Source: Achatina immaculata (lineage: Eukaryota > Mollusca > Gastropoda > Stylommatophora > Achatinidae). From it: a stretch of 64,000 nucleotides of DNA. Every line of letters starts with the position of its first letter. Position 1 is the stretch's first letter. Positions 29,986 through 42,488 of this stretch are shown one piece after another. The notes beneath the pieces were generated by a model. It did not search any database, was not told the DNA's origin, and was given only the letters and a program-made list of their open reading frames with translations. Made by a program: the position numbers and the translations under genes. The stretch spans positions 25,667,314-25,731,313 of the forward strand of contig CM019691.1 in the NCBI GenBank assembly GCA_009760885.1, read 5' to 3'.

Positions 29986-30799
29986 AAAGTGACAGCGATT
30001 TGCAACACGTACATGGTTTGCATTGACTGAGGATAACAATGCCAAAATCCGTTAGTACGATCAGCAGTGAAAGCAGTTGCTTGTCAGAACGATATATTCC
30101 ACAAATAGCTGATATTTGTTTTCCAAACGACCATCAAAGACGAAAAGAGCTGCTCATGTTATTTTAACCGGTTGTGTGATAAAGAGGGGTCTTTTTTAAC
30201 CTGTACACCGGTGACTTAACCCAAAAATAACAGAACGCCGAAGGATAGGCGCAGAAACGGAAAAGACAGGAGCGCTACAATCTGTTTAAAAATATCGAAG
30301 CTGCATGAAGTAGAAACTGTTCTGTTAATTCTGTGCGTTAAAACTTCCAATAGATTGTATGAAAATTCTGAACTGAAAGGACGCCGCCAGGACGTGGAAC
30401 TACATGACTAACAATAACACAAGACATTTATTACAGGTAGATAAGTTGCATTTTTCCGGGTTATCACCGCCATCTAAATCATGTCTTGTTTCCGTTTTCA
30501 TATAAACATGTGCTAAAACACTGTATCAGTTACCTTTAGTGGTGAACATTTTAGTGTTGTACCTTTAACGAACAAAAAGTACAACGGATATGGAAACCAT
30601 TCCCTCAGTATGTATTCTCTATGAACAGGTTGCACGTTGGTTTGGTGACAAAAGGGTTTTTAATGTCAATTACATTCTGCAAAGAATTTTTTCCCCTCCA
30701 TCTGGGATATAAGGTACCAATTTATTTATCGCTTCTTTTTTTGTGCTGTCTTCTTACATTCTCAGACGTAAAGCTGGGTATTCTTGAGGATTACAGTCT

Positions 30800-31045
30800 G
30801 TTTTAGGTTGTCAACACCATCATACACACTTGACTGATTGATATTAGTGATGACTGCACGTGCCTTCTTTGCTCCACATATGTAGGACAGTCCTGCAGCA
30901 AGTGATGGGCTGTCATTTTTCCAATGCCACAAGTGCACATATTGTGGCTATCATCAGCTTGTGATATCTTAAACTGCAGAGCCTGAAGATCATGACCATT
31001 CTTTTCTGTCCAGCTGGTGATAAGAGTTATTCCTCTTATAACGAC
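30800..31045 (-). mobile_element. RNH/jockey-like LINE end fragment
   Basis: The minus strand reads CGIGKMTAHHLLQDCPTYVE, the zinc-knuckle-like C-terminal motif of LINEs with RNase H (CPCG...HILQ.CP). Confidence 0.62.
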
Positions 31046-32084
31046 TCAATTATCAGAAGTTTTGACTTTTGATCCTACAGGATTCAGAGGATTCTGCTGA
31101 GGCAGTGCCCATCAAAATTTCCCATGTGATTCATTTATGCATGTCTTTCACATTTCCATCCACAGGAATATTGACCATTTACACATTTATCCATCTTTCA
31201 TTTATTTATTTATTTAGTTTTGGTCACTGTGGAAAACACTGAAGCAATTATATATTTTCATATCCATTGGAATATAAGCTGTAAGCTGTGTTCCTTCCAT
31301 TCATACTCTCCATACATCCCTTCGAGTTCTGGCATTTGGGCATTCTGTTGTATTTCTCTCTACTAACATCATGTCTTGTCATTTATTTCACATAAAACTA
31401 TACCAATGTATACATCTTCTGTTTATTGACCGACTATAGGGATAATAGTTATCAAGACCAGCAGATCTGATCTTCCTCCTCATATTTCTCCATTGTTCCT
31501 TTACTTCAGTCCGTCCAGCTCATTAGAGATCATCTTTGTGATGGTAATGGTGTCTACCAGTCAAGCTTAGTTTTTTTATCCACACTGCAAGTTAAATAAA
31601 GCTGTTTGGTTAATTTCCTGAGTTTCTAGATCTTTATCACGGTCTTTAGATGCAAAGGACTCAGACTGACAGTTGTATGATCAACAGCTTTGTGATCCAT
31701 TTTTCTTCATTTGGTGTTGTTTCATTGTTAATGAAGCAGAAGACAGTGATATTTCATTTGTTTGGTGGTGGAACATTCATCAGCATAATTTATTTATACA
31801 CTAGATTATGAGCAGCAGGAGGTTCTGTGTTTCAGTTCATAATTTGGTTAGAATTTTTAATCTGCCCTGTTTGCTTTGTTGCTTTATCTGAAGTTAGAAA
31901 ATAAAACATTGATATTTTATAAATGTTCAGCTATCTAGTGCTCTGCAATATTTTGATCCTTGTGATTAAGATAATATTTGTATGTTTTGCTTTATGTTGG
32001 TGCTACAACCTTAAAAACATAGTTCTTTATATGCTTTGACTAATTGAGGTTTTAAAAATAAATAAATAAGGCACTTTTCAAAAT

Positions 32085-32285
32085 TCATTCATTCATTTGC
32101 ATGTCCCTTGCGGAACTTTGCCTCCCTAATAGCACTCATGAAGGCCTCTCAGTTGTGAGCAAGATGGCCTGCTGTGATGCATCCATTTGCAGCCATCTTT
32201 GCCTTGGTCTTCCTCTCTTTCTTTTTCCATTATGTACCCTTCCAAGATGGTCTTCTCTAGATTATCATGATGTTTAATCTCATGA
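32085..32285 (-). mobile_element. LINE family D, 3' end
   Basis: Plus strand 'attcattcattcatttgcatgtcccttgcggaactttgcctccc'; on the minus strand the tail is (AATG)n. Internally deleted relative to 2495-3038. Confidence 0.82.
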
Positions 32286-32469
32286 TAAAAAATACGCACT
32301 TAAAATGGCTCAAATTCCAACACTGAGCAACCAGTGAAGATGACCAGGTTTATTTCTCAGTGGCATCAGCAGCCAAGAACTTTTATATCTCACAACCACA
32401 AGAAGTTCATCACCACCAATATCTTTTACCTGAACCTTCTCTATTATCTCCTAATACATTAGTATGTTG

Positions 32470-33035
32470 TTTGTGCATCTAACATGCACAAACGAATTAG
32501 TGAACTCACAGGCAGGAAGACATGTATCACAGGATGCCTGAAATCAAAAGAAGGTAAAATGTTAATGGGAAAAAAGACATTATGGACAGGTGGACAGAAT
32601 GAGCTGTATGGAGGAGAAAGACCAGAAATAACACCAGATACTGAAAACTGATTAACCACCAGTACTTAAAGATGAAATTATAGATGCCATCAAACACATG
32701 AAGAAAGGAAAAGTGACTGGCCCTGATAATATAAACAACAGAAGAAATAGAGGAGATGGGGGAATACAAATAGTAACCAAGTTACTGAATGACATTTACA
32801 ACAGTGGTTATATGCCCGGTGACCTGCTTAACTCCACGTTTATAGCACTACCAAAGAAACCAGGTGCAAAGAAATGTGATGACCACAAGACTATCAGCTT
32901 CTAATATCACATAATGAAGCTACTTCTGAGAATTATTATGAGAAGAAGAAGGAAAAAGATAAAAAATGAAAATAGCAGATGAATGGTTCGGATTTTTTGA
33001 AGGAAAGGGAACACACAATGCCATTTTTGTTTTAC
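32470..33035 (+). mobile_element. LINE family A, reverse transcriptase fragment
   Basis: Plus strand reads MKKGKVTGPDNINN and LLNDIYNSGYMPGDLLNSTF, then ALPKKPGAKKCDDHKTIS, the RT finger region seen at 52201-52671 on the minus strand. Both ends truncated; contains stops. Confidence 0.83.
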
Positions 33036-33109
33036 AAACACTAAGATGGGGGATGGGGGATTTTAATATACAAGTATACTTTTTCAGAACTTGGTTGACT
33101 GTTATGTTG

Positions 33110-33126
33110 GAGGGGGGGGGGGGGGG
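33110..33126. repeat. Poly(G) run
   Basis: G-run of about 16 nt, next to a hAT-like right end (AAAGTTGGGAAACATTG at 33163-33179). Confidence 0.9.
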
Positions 33127-33244
33127 TCACTATCTTTGAGGCGTTGAGGTGGTGCATGATTAAAAAAGTTGGGAAACATTGATATACAGGTACTTGATTA
33201 GTTGGTCTTGAAGGAGATCCTGCCCGGCGTGATACAGACATCAT

Positions 33245-33505
33245 CTTTTAGTGTATTCTCAACGGCCGCCTGCTTAGCTGAGTAATTAGGCGCTCGGGCC
33301 TACTAATCCGCTGGTACACACCAGAAAGACTCATGGGGCCCCCAATCATCAGAAAATGGGTACCAGAGAAATCTGGAAAGATAAATGCAGCCAGGCGTAA
33401 CGCTGACCATGTACAGGTATTGAAATACGGGCCTAACATCGCATCCCCAGTATGTCTTACTGGGGGCATTGAAACGGGTTTTTTTTTTTTACCTTGCCTT
33501 TTATT
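33245..33505 (+). mobile_element. tRNA-derived SINE, CpG-rich copy
   Basis: Head 'cgcctgcttagctgagtaattaggcgctcgggc', body with GTACCAG, 3' end 'gaaatacgggcctaacatcgcatcccc...ggcattgaaacggg' then a T-run and ACCTTGCCTTT. Same family as 22503-22770 in opposite orientation. Confidence 0.75.
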
Positions 33506-33729
33506 CTTAACGGGAGCTGTACGACATTCCAGATGGCTGCTCAGAATCTCTGAAAGCCAGGACCAAAATAAAGATGCTAATTAAGTGGGTTCCTTTTTCC
33601 TGTTCTGTTGGAATTGGATGGAGGCGAAGGAAAAACCACGAGCAGACTCGCTGTATATTCCTGACAGTTCAAGAAAAATGCGGACGCTAATAACATATTC
33701 TCTGCTGCCTCGTGGGGAAAAACAGGGAG

Positions 33730-33757
33730 AGTTCTCTCTCTCTCTCTCTCTCTCTCC
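33730..33757. repeat. (CT)n microsatellite
   Basis: Thirteen or so CT units. Confidence 0.9.
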
Positions 33758-34186
33758 ACCCCCTTCTTTAATAGCAGGCTGCCGAATGTATGACTTCACA
33801 CCTTGAATGAAAGTTTGTTAATTTTAAAAAATTGTTTTATTTTCTTATTTTTTAAAAAATTGCTTTGTCATATTTTCTTTGCCAACATGTTCATTAATCG
33901 TGTGAGCGATATTCCATTCATCCATGTCATTGATCGGTGATCGGAGTATGCCTGCCTTATGGCGTCTTACAAGATTGGAACAGATTCTCTCCACTTCTCA
34001 CGCTCTGTAGCCAGCCTTTGTATGATATATATATATATATCTGACAGAAGCCTAATTAAGTAGGTCATAGAGCTGGAATGTCGACAGTCTGGTCAGTGAC
34101 TTTTCAAAAAATGAAAATCTTGATAAGAAAATTGGGACAAGGATATGGGGAATAATCTTTTCACTAATGCAGAATTTAGAGGTAAG

Positions 34187-35000
34187 CTAAACAGCCTGCA
34201 GGTTAGGGCCTAGCCGTCCGCAGGGTCTCACAGTTTGTAACAAGAAGGGTCCAACCTTAGGGCCTAGCCGTCCGCAGGGTCTCACAGTTTGTAACAAGGA
34301 GGGTCCAACCTTAGGGCTTAGCAGTCCGCAGGGTCTCACAGTTTGTAACAAGGAGGGTCCAACCTTAGGGCCTAGCCGTCCGCAGGGTCTCACAGTTTGT
34401 AACAAGGAGGATCCAACCTTAGGGCTTAGCAGTCCGCAGGGTCTCACAGTTTGTAACAAGGAGGGTCCAACCTTAGGGCCTAGCCGTCCGCAGGGTCTCA
34501 CAGTTTTCATCCTTTCTTTGTGCCTTAAGTGTTCGACCAAATCTGCTAATTCGTCAGTAGAAATACTTTTTTTCTTCTCTTTTCTCGTCACTAGTTAATT
34601 CCAAATGTTATTTTCCGTAAACGCACCCAATCCAGACTCTGTTACCAACATTGATATGACTGCAGCGATCTCCTCAATCGGCTGACATAATTTAAAGTCG
34701 TTTCTTGACTCGGGTAGACGTTCCTTTTCCCAGGCCACGTCTATGAAATGGACCCCATCGAAACAGTTAAACGACCGCCAGTAATCTTTTATAGTCACAT
34801 GTGGGTTTGTGTCTAACATACTAGCCATTTCCTTAAAAGGATTTCTGAAGGCAGTATGCCTTGAAAGTTACTATTACGCCCTGGTCCATCGGCTGTAAGA
34901 CAGATGTTATGTTTGTATAACAATGTTCATTGTGTGCACTATCATATTATTGAAGGCACCAGTATAATATTTTCAATTGTTAATGATATATTTCTGACTA
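34187..35000 (-). pseudogene. Tigger/pogo-like DDE transposase relic
   Basis: Minus-strand reading, right to left: NITSVLQPMDQGVIVTFKAY (34845-34905), the hallmark of Tigger/jerky DDE transposases around the last acidic motif. Next is an in-frame stop and a frame change, then a 77-codon frame (VTIKDYWRSFNCFDGVHFID..AWE) and a 134-codon frame starting with EKKKSISTDELADLVEHL. The C-terminal part is replaced by a 54-bp tandem repeat. Dead element; no ends were identified. Confidence 0.75.
34202..34513 (-). repeat. 54-bp tandem repeat, about 6 units, in frame
   Basis: CAGGGTCTCACAG recurs at 34221, 34275, 34329, 34383, 34437 and 34491. Because 54 is a multiple of 3, the minus-strand frame stays open and would give an 18-residue repeat (QTVRPCGRLGPKVGPSLL and variants). 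Confidence 0.95.
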
Positions 35001-36894
35001 AAGAAGATTTCTTGATTAATACCGACTTTATCTTCACACCCATCCAGATTTCTGTTGTTTAGATTAGGTTTCACAAACATTGCCACTTCTATAATCAGGG
35101 GAAGTCCGATGAAATGTTCTCTACAGAATTCATTTAATTCTGACAAATAAGATATTCGACTTAGAATTCACATCACTTGTATTAAGATGCAATGTGACAT
35201 AATCTTCGTTAGTTTCGTCGTTGAAGCACAACAATATCAAACTATCATATTCTACATGCAGCATTTCTCAATGTTCTCAACTTCACATTATTCTACGCTT
35301 GACATACTGGTCACTCCTGTATTTAAAAACCGCATGCAATCGCGTCACCTAACAGGTGTCAAAGTGTTAACTCCGTTTATACAATTGTTATTTACCTTAT
35401 CTTGCTATTTCTTGTCGGAGGTTTTATTGTGTCCTCGGTTTTCATTGTGTCTGCGGTTTCTATTCGTCTTTTCTATTTTGTTTACTCGTGTCAACGTCCA
35501 GTCACCGTGTTGTTATCACTGGACCATCCTACTTTCTGGCGTCCTTCCTTTGTGTAACCTATATGTCAGCATCACTGTCTCGTCTTTTTCTATTCACTGT
35601 TTACTTTTACAGTGTCTTGTTCTAGTATCATAGAAGTTTTATACCTTTCTCTTCCTTTTTTGGACCTACTTTTCTCTGTCGCTATTCGATCTTACTATTC
35701 TCTTTACAGTATATTTTCATAATCATGTTCATTAATAATAATAATAATAACAACAATATCCGTTACTTACAAGGCCATGTTACAGTTGAAGATATGAAAA
35801 TTACGCTTACTTTAAGCTTTATTGGAACTTCCATCAAGATTTGAAGGACGGTCAGGAACGATGTTGCTTCTAAGGTCATGCGGCTAGCGTACACAATTTT
35901 CAGCCGGTGTGCAAATATGTTGTAAAAAACGTGCAGTGACAAATTACATAGTACAATTTAAAGTTCTCAGGAAAAAAAGGAAATAGGGAAAACAAACGAA
36001 TGTAATTATCATATTTTCTTCGGCGCAATTACGGCACAGAGGAACATAAGGAAACTTTAAAGTAGCAGTTTTATTTTTCTTTGGGCGCCATATAAACCTT
36101 CGTGCGTGGCATGCTCTCTTTTGTGTTCTCTGCCGCGCAGTTTAGAAGGAACATTAGCCAGGAGCGTTGTCTAACAAAAGAATAACTTTGGGTTGCAAAT
36201 CATTCTCAGTGCTAAAGTTGTATACAACAGCGCAAGACTGATTTGTGCACTAGGCCAATAACAGTTCCCGAGTGACTCAAGCCTTCTTGTTCAGCTTCCA
36301 GATGACCGGGTAAACAAATGAAAAGATTACTTTTGTAAATGCTCATCTTTGCGGTGATTGATCGAAATTGCATCGATGCTATCAGCGATGAGCATATGAA
36401 CGACGTCAGAATTCGCGAAAAATGTTATATTTTTAAAAAGAATTTTCTTCTTTTTTAAAAAATTTGGGTTAAAATATTTCGATCATGTCATAAGGCATAA
36501 TAACTAACGAAAACCATACTAGAGGGGAAAGCAGAAGGAGTAAAAGAGGAAAGAGGTCGACAGGGTTATAAAATAGTGGACAACATAAGAAATGGACTTT
36601 GACCAGGCGCTGCATGAAAACAAAGCAAGTTGGAAAACCACTGCAGCCAACTTTGCCTGGGGAGAGGGCATAAAATGATGATGATGATGATGATCGGAGG
36701 AACTTTCTGCCACATGTACAAACAGCCTATATTACATAGCGGCCATCGTTATATAGGCAAGGCCAAAGTATAGGCAGTGCAAATTTGAATCAGTTCGGAT
36801 CAGAAGAAACTGGACGATCAAGTAAGGCCCACAAGACAGCCCCTGCGTTATGTGCAGATCCGTGCGCTGTCCAACGCGTTTATCGAGTCAACAG

Positions 36895-37205
36895 TGTAAT
36901 GTCAGTTGCTGTTCAACATTGTGTCAGACAGTCGCTGTTTAACATTTTAGACAGTCGTTTAACATTGTGTCAGACAGTCGCTGTTTAACATTGTGTCAAA
37001 TAGTCACTGTTTAACACTGTGTCAAATAGTCACTGTTTAACACTGTGTCAAATAGTCACTGTTTAACACTGTATCAAATAGTCACTGTTTAACACTGTAT
37101 CAAATAGTCACTGTTTAACACTGTGTCAATAGTCACTGTTTAACACTGTGTCAAATAGTCACTGTTTAACACTGTGTCAAATAGTCACTGTTTAACACTG
37201 TCAGA
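36895..37205 (+). repeat. 26-bp tandem repeat, about 11-12 units
   Basis: Unit around CACTGTTTAACACTGTGTCA; left units are more divergent (GTCAGACAGTCG), right units nearly identical, one shortened by a base. Confidence 0.93.
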
Positions 37206-37589
37206 CAGCACAACTGCCAGTGAGAGAGAACAACGCCACCGCGGCCAGACATTGACATTTAAATCGCATGTGTGCACAAATAATTTGTACAGGAAATTCA
37301 CCATTATAATAATTTACATTTTAAAATTGGACGACTGGGAGGAAGATCATCAAGGAATAAAGTAAGGAGTAAGAAAACAATGTGTATGGGGGGGGGAGGG
37401 GAGAGGGAGGAAGCAGTAGAAGCATTTGGATATTTCCAGTTCTGGAAAGACATAGGGACAGCAGGAAACGAACTAGGTATGCGTAAATTATTGCTGTTTT
37501 CTGGAAGTTAGTATATGCTGTTTTAAACAGTGCTCTCTTATTGTGTAGATTACAGTACATATCCTCCAGTTGATCCCAGCAACACTTCT

Positions 37590-37925
37590 ACTTATGGTAT
37601 TTCCCTGTAACTGCGAACTGGTGTTATTTGCAGCCAATGCTGTGAAGGTGTTGAGATACAGCATCGTATTGGGTTGGGAGCTGGTTATGGCGGCTATTTT
37701 TTCAGTCCCGGAGTACAGCTAAAAAGCAGGGGGTGTGCAATGCTTCTTTTAGCAGATTCCATCACCATGAGGATTATGGCGATCCCTGCTCCGTTAGCCA
37801 GGCTACGCCTATTACTAGTGATACCAACGGAGAGGTGGGACAGGGTCTTGGTCAGCTTTTGTTCGCTAACCCTGACGCTAGCATATCAGCTGTTGGTTGC
37901 TGACTGGCTCATCGGACACTTCTAA
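37590..37925 (+). repeat. R340 copy, near full length
   Basis: From 'ttccctgtaactgcgaactggtg' to 'ggctcatcggacacttc'. With 56630-56965 it defines the ~340-nt unit. No ORF with a recognisable domain and no terminal inverted repeats seen. Confidence 0.8.
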
Positions 37926-38445
37926 GACAATTTTAAATTACGTATGAACGTAGAAAAGTGCGCTCTCACCCCACGCAACCTCATGTGCAAGTGTTGTATT
38001 GCAAAATCTGTATTGTGATTGTCGTAATTGCGTTCTGGACAAGTTCACAGGTGCTAAGATCTCTTCTTTCGAATGAAGATCTCACCACAGTGCACGAACT
38101 CCGTAGTACTGAGAAGGATTCTTAAAGAAATGGAAGTCTTCTGCAGCGGCGGTAGAACCAGCTACTTTTTTTTGTCTAAGAAGAAGCGAAGCTGAACCAA
38201 ACAGCTCCGTCTACGACAAGTAGGTATTTGTTGTAAATTTGGTACACCAGCACATACAAAATATGGCAGAGCATTAGTTCAACAGAAATTTCCTCACGAG
38301 AGTAATGTTCACAAAAAAAAGTATTTGAAACAAAATGCTGAAGACCTAAAAAAAAAAAAACCCTTTTCGGCCATTATGTCACATCAGCACTTCTTCTGAA
38401 CTTTGCATCACAATTCCACACTCGTTCTTGTTCTTTAGAAGCGCG

Positions 38446-38466
38446 GCCCCCCCCCCCCCCCCCCCC
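38446..38466. repeat. Poly(C) run
   Basis: About 20 consecutive C residues. Confidence 0.9.
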
Positions 38467-38719
38467 GACAGAACCTCGCTGTTCTGGTAAACGAATACTG
38501 TGCTCGGTGATATTCGATAACGGCAGAGCATGTACGTGTACCAACGCGTGCTCCTGTAACCGAGCCGCCGTGTTCAGGCTCACAGGTACAGGAACAGACA
38601 GACATGTTGAAGAGAGCGTGCTGTGCACTAGTAGATGAAGAGTCTGTATAGCAGCGATGTTGTTGTCTCATTTTGAATTAGTGAAGGCGGTACCATTGTG
38701 AGCCTAATAGTGTATCATT

Positions 38720-40845
38720 CATTCTCATTCATTTGCATGTCCCTTGCGGAACTTTGCCTCCCCAACAGCACTCTCGTAGGCCTCTCGGTTGTGAGCAAGA
38801 TGGCCTGCTGCTGATGCATCCATTTGCAGATCATCAACAATGTCTTGCAGCCATCTTCGCCTTTGTCATCCTATATTTGTTCTATTTTTGTGTGTCCATG
38901 ATATTTGAAAAATAACATCTTATTGGCAGAAATGCAGATGAAACCACTGACAACAATTATTGAGGAAAGACGCTGGCGATGGTTGGGACATGTGCTCCGA
39001 ATGACTGACAACTCACTACCAAAAATAGCACTAAGATGGACACCACAGGGGAGCAGAAGTAAGGGTAGACCAAAAGAGACATGGAGAAGAACAACAGAAA
39101 GGATGTTGAGCAATAGAGGGCTCACCTGGGCAAGAGCAGAAAAAAAGGCGAAAGACAGGCATTTGTGGAAAACCCTTGCGGAAGCCCCATGTGCCCTGGG
39201 CACTTAAGGTTCAGAGAGAGAGAGAGAGAGATGATATTTGAAGAACTCTTCTGTAGCATTTACATTCAAAGGCATTGATGTGTTTCTCAGCTGTTTTGTT
39301 AAGTGTCCAGGTCTGACAGGCATATGTTGTGATGGGAAAGATGCATGCCATTAAAAATCATATTTTTGTAGTTCTGTCTGTTCCTCTCCACAGATTCTTT
39401 AGTTTTACTTTCTGAAGGGCGATAGATGTCCTCCTTTAATTTCCCTCGTTGTATCTTCATTATTAGTTACTAGTGATCCAAGATATTCAAAACCCTCCAC
39501 TTCTTCCAATTTTTCCTCTTTGATACACATTTCAGCTGCTTTGTTTATTTTGTCAGTTGTTGTCGTCAATTTAGTTTTCTTCTCATTAAGATAGAGGTTT
39601 TGCTCTTCGCTGTTCTTACGGACTGACATATTACCCATTACGATGTTTAACAGAATTTTACTGGCTGACTAATCAGGGCAACAGTTCTGTAGTTTGTGCA
39701 CAATTTCAGGTCACCCTTTTTTTTGGCAGTGCTAATAATACATTTATTTTCCATTCTTTTGGCCAAATACCTGAATGCCATATCTTTTTACATAGTGCAT
39801 GTTAGATTGTTGCACATTCCTTTCCTCCTGCTTTAATAAGTTCAGCTGGTGATTTACCATTTTTCAGATTCTTTATTGCCCATAAAACGTCTTCTAATGT
39901 CGGTTCGGGTTCTTTCTCCTCCAATAATAATTCACACTGTTGATTTCTGCTTTCACAGTCAGTTGCTTCATACATTCCTCTGCAATATTCCTTCCATCTT
40001 TTTAGAATTCCCTCTGTCTCTGTCAAGGTATTCCCAATCTCGTCACAAATTACATCTAGCTTAGGTGTGACATTTTTTGTGTGTGTCAATGTCTTTATTT
40101 CTTTAAACATGTCACTATCTCTTCCACACTTCTGATGTCCATCTTATTCTTTCACAAAAATCTTGTATGTATTGTTTTTTGTCTTATGTTTCTTCGTACT
40201 TCTTTTGTTAAAGATTTATATTCCTCTTTGTTAATGTTTGTCACTTTCCATTGCGTCTTCATTTCTCTACGTTGTTTTATCAGTTCTAGTGTGCCTGCTG
40301 TAATTCATCTATTCTTTTGCGTTTTCTTTACCGGAACCACGTCTTTAGCTGTTGTTATTAAGATATCTGTGGCCGGCGTAGCCAATTCATCTGGTGTTAT
40401 CTAATCCTGTGCAGGACTTCGAAACAGTTCTTCACTTCTATACCGTATTGTTCTGGTATTTGTGTAAGATCAAAGCGGAATGGTCTTGATCCCCTGTCTT
40501 TTTTTTTATCTTTATCTTCATGTCTGCTATTAATAACTCATGGTCCGTGTCACAATCAGCTCCTGGTAAAGTTTTTGGTGATGTTATGGTTGACCTCCAC
40601 CTTCTTTGCATTAAAATGTAATCTATTTGATTCTTGGTTTTACCATCAGGTGCTGATGTCCATGTGTAAACTCTTCTTGGATATTGTTTAAAAAGTGTAT
40701 TAGCAATCATTAGCTCATTTTCCATGCAAAACGTCATTAGATTGTCACCTACCTCATTTCTATGTCCTATGCTAAATTTCCCCACAACATATCCTTCGTC
40801 TTCTGCTCTTTCTGTACCAGTAATGGTGTATAGAAGCAAGAGTAC
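38720..40845 (-). mobile_element. LINE family D, long broken copy
   Basis: Minus strand, 5' to 3': endonuclease end with NQIDYIL and GADCDTDHELL (40438-40839), linker and RT start (EDVLWAIKNLKNGKSPAELI, 39802-40110), later RT/thumb (EEVEGFEYLGSLVTNN, 39405-39638), then the C-terminal end and tail (38720-38897). NQIDYIL and the D-H pair are hallmarks of the AP-endonuclease domain of non-LTR retrotransposons. Deletions and stops throughout. Interrupted by a second LINE at 38910-39230. The tail on the minus strand is (AATG)n-like. Confidence 0.85.
38910..39230 (+). mobile_element. LINE family C, 5'-truncated nested insertion with 12-bp TSD
   Basis: Plus-strand frame reads RRWRWLGHVLRMTDNSLP, ALRWTPQGSRSKGRPKETWR and KAKDRHLWKTLAEAPCALGT, the C-terminal end of a LINE, followed by a stop and an (AG)n tail. 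The flanking ATGATATTTGAA at 38898-38909 and 39231-39242 is a perfect target-site duplication. The uninterrupted family D copy at 2815-2830 has CATGATACTTGAAGAAC across this site. Confidence 0.93.
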
Positions 40846-41212
40846 AGTATTTTAATTACATTTTAATTTAACACTCAAAACTTTTATTTCGCTTTACCTA
40901 CATGAAATAAATCTGGCACATAGATTCAGTTACGATAGTTTCAAAACAATGATCTTGTTTATATGCAACGTAAATGAAATATTTTACTTTACTCCTCGAA
41001 CATGCTGGTTACGGCTGAAATTCCCTGCATATTTTATTCTATGACACAACTCGCCGATATCACATTCCGAACATCTTACTTTGCGGAGTTCTTTTCAGTG
41101 GCGCATTTACCACATCGAGAACAAGCCCGTTAGTAAACCTACGTTTTCTTGTATTTTTAAGAAAGGTCAGTTTATTGTGTTGTTGTATGTTCTTCTTTAT
41201 ATATTCATATGC

Positions 41213-41302
41213 CGAAGGTAATGGAAAATACGGGCCTAACACCGTATTCTCTAATACGCTTTAATGGCACGGAAACGGGAATTTTACCTTTACTTTACCT
41301 CC
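41213..41302 (+). mobile_element. SINE 3' fragment
   Basis: 'aaatacgggcctaacaccgtattctctaatacg...ggcacggaaacgggaattttacctttac'; the (ACCTTT) tail and CpG-rich sequence resemble a young SINE 3' end. Confidence 0.65.
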
Positions 41303-42079
41303 ATCAACTTTATTTGCAGAAATATTGAATTATAGTATGTTTTCATTTATACGTGCTCAGGCCTATTTTTTTATACCATGTTTTCTGTCTGCTTTACTCA
41401 CTCTCTGTCTTTTTTGTAAACTGAGCCATGCACCTCCGTCCACCTTTATCACTGCCCTGGTCGAAATCCACGCCGTCGTCATTTTTGCATGATTTTTTTG
41501 CACCGCTTTTTTGCTAGACAGACGTGCTTGAGAGTGATTGATAACAGTATTGATCGACATATCCACATAGGAGAGTGCTGTGCTGGCCAGTGGCCAAGAG
41601 CATTGTGTACACTCTAGCCGGTGACGCTGTGAGTTTAGTGCATTGTATTACGTTCTGTACTACTGATAACTGCTCAGCTGTGTAGCAGGATATGGACTAT
41701 CTTACCGCATTTCATCTTTTTCTCTTGCACGCTTGCACACACAGGCGCACACATAAATACTGTTACATGCAGAGTTGTGCAAAAAGAAATTATCAACGAA
41801 ATGATTATTTTTAAATAATAATTTTTTTAATGATAATAAACCAGAATTAGGGGAAAATACATTTAACAAACTAAAGAAGCTAAGAATCAAAAACCAAACA
41901 TTATCCTTCTTTCATACTGTGATGAGTATACCGCGTACTATAAAAACGACTTGTTTGACCACACAACTTGTAAATATTTCAATATAATAAATAATCAGCT
42001 CTGTGTGGACAACCTTTATACAGTAGATGATAGAAAATGCACCTAATAATAAATAAGACTGGAACTCCTAGTTACAACG

Positions 42080-42265
42080 GGGAAGATGGAGGGATAAAGG
42101 AAGACACAGAAATATGATACTTGGCGGACTAAAATAGTAGCATGAAGCACAATCCAACACACATCTTATAGAAAGAGCAAAGGATAGATGGTTGTGGGAA
42201 TCAGTGACGACCAACGCCTGACTGGCATAGACCAGAGAGAGAGAGAGAGGAGAGAGAGAATGAAT
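42080..42265 (+). mobile_element. LINE C-terminal fragment with (GA)n tail
   Basis: Frames suggest GRWRDKGRHR then ERAKDRWLWESV, a LINE C-terminal end; the tail is GAGAGAGAGAGA. Weak. Confidence 0.5.
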
Positions 42266-42394
42266 CTTTATTTATAAAGGGTAAAGAACTGCTAGGCACG
42301 CAGGCACGTCTTACATTATGCCCTTCATCACTCCATCTTTCATTCTTCCCACACACTCGATTTAATAGAATTATACAAAATATATGAGGATAAT

Positions 42395-42395
42395 A

Positions 42396-42434
<39 letters not shown>
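42395..42434. repeat. (GA)n microsatellite
   Basis: Some 17 GA units preceded by ACATC. Confidence 0.9.
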
Positions 42435-42436
<2 letters not shown>

Positions 42437-42488
42437 AATAGAAGAAAATATTTGAAAAATGTTTTTAAAATGCTTTGATGCAAGAGTG

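Noticed and set aside
35187..35633. 148-codon plus-strand frame
   Set aside because: No domain, no splice support and composition like random AT-rich DNA; not called.
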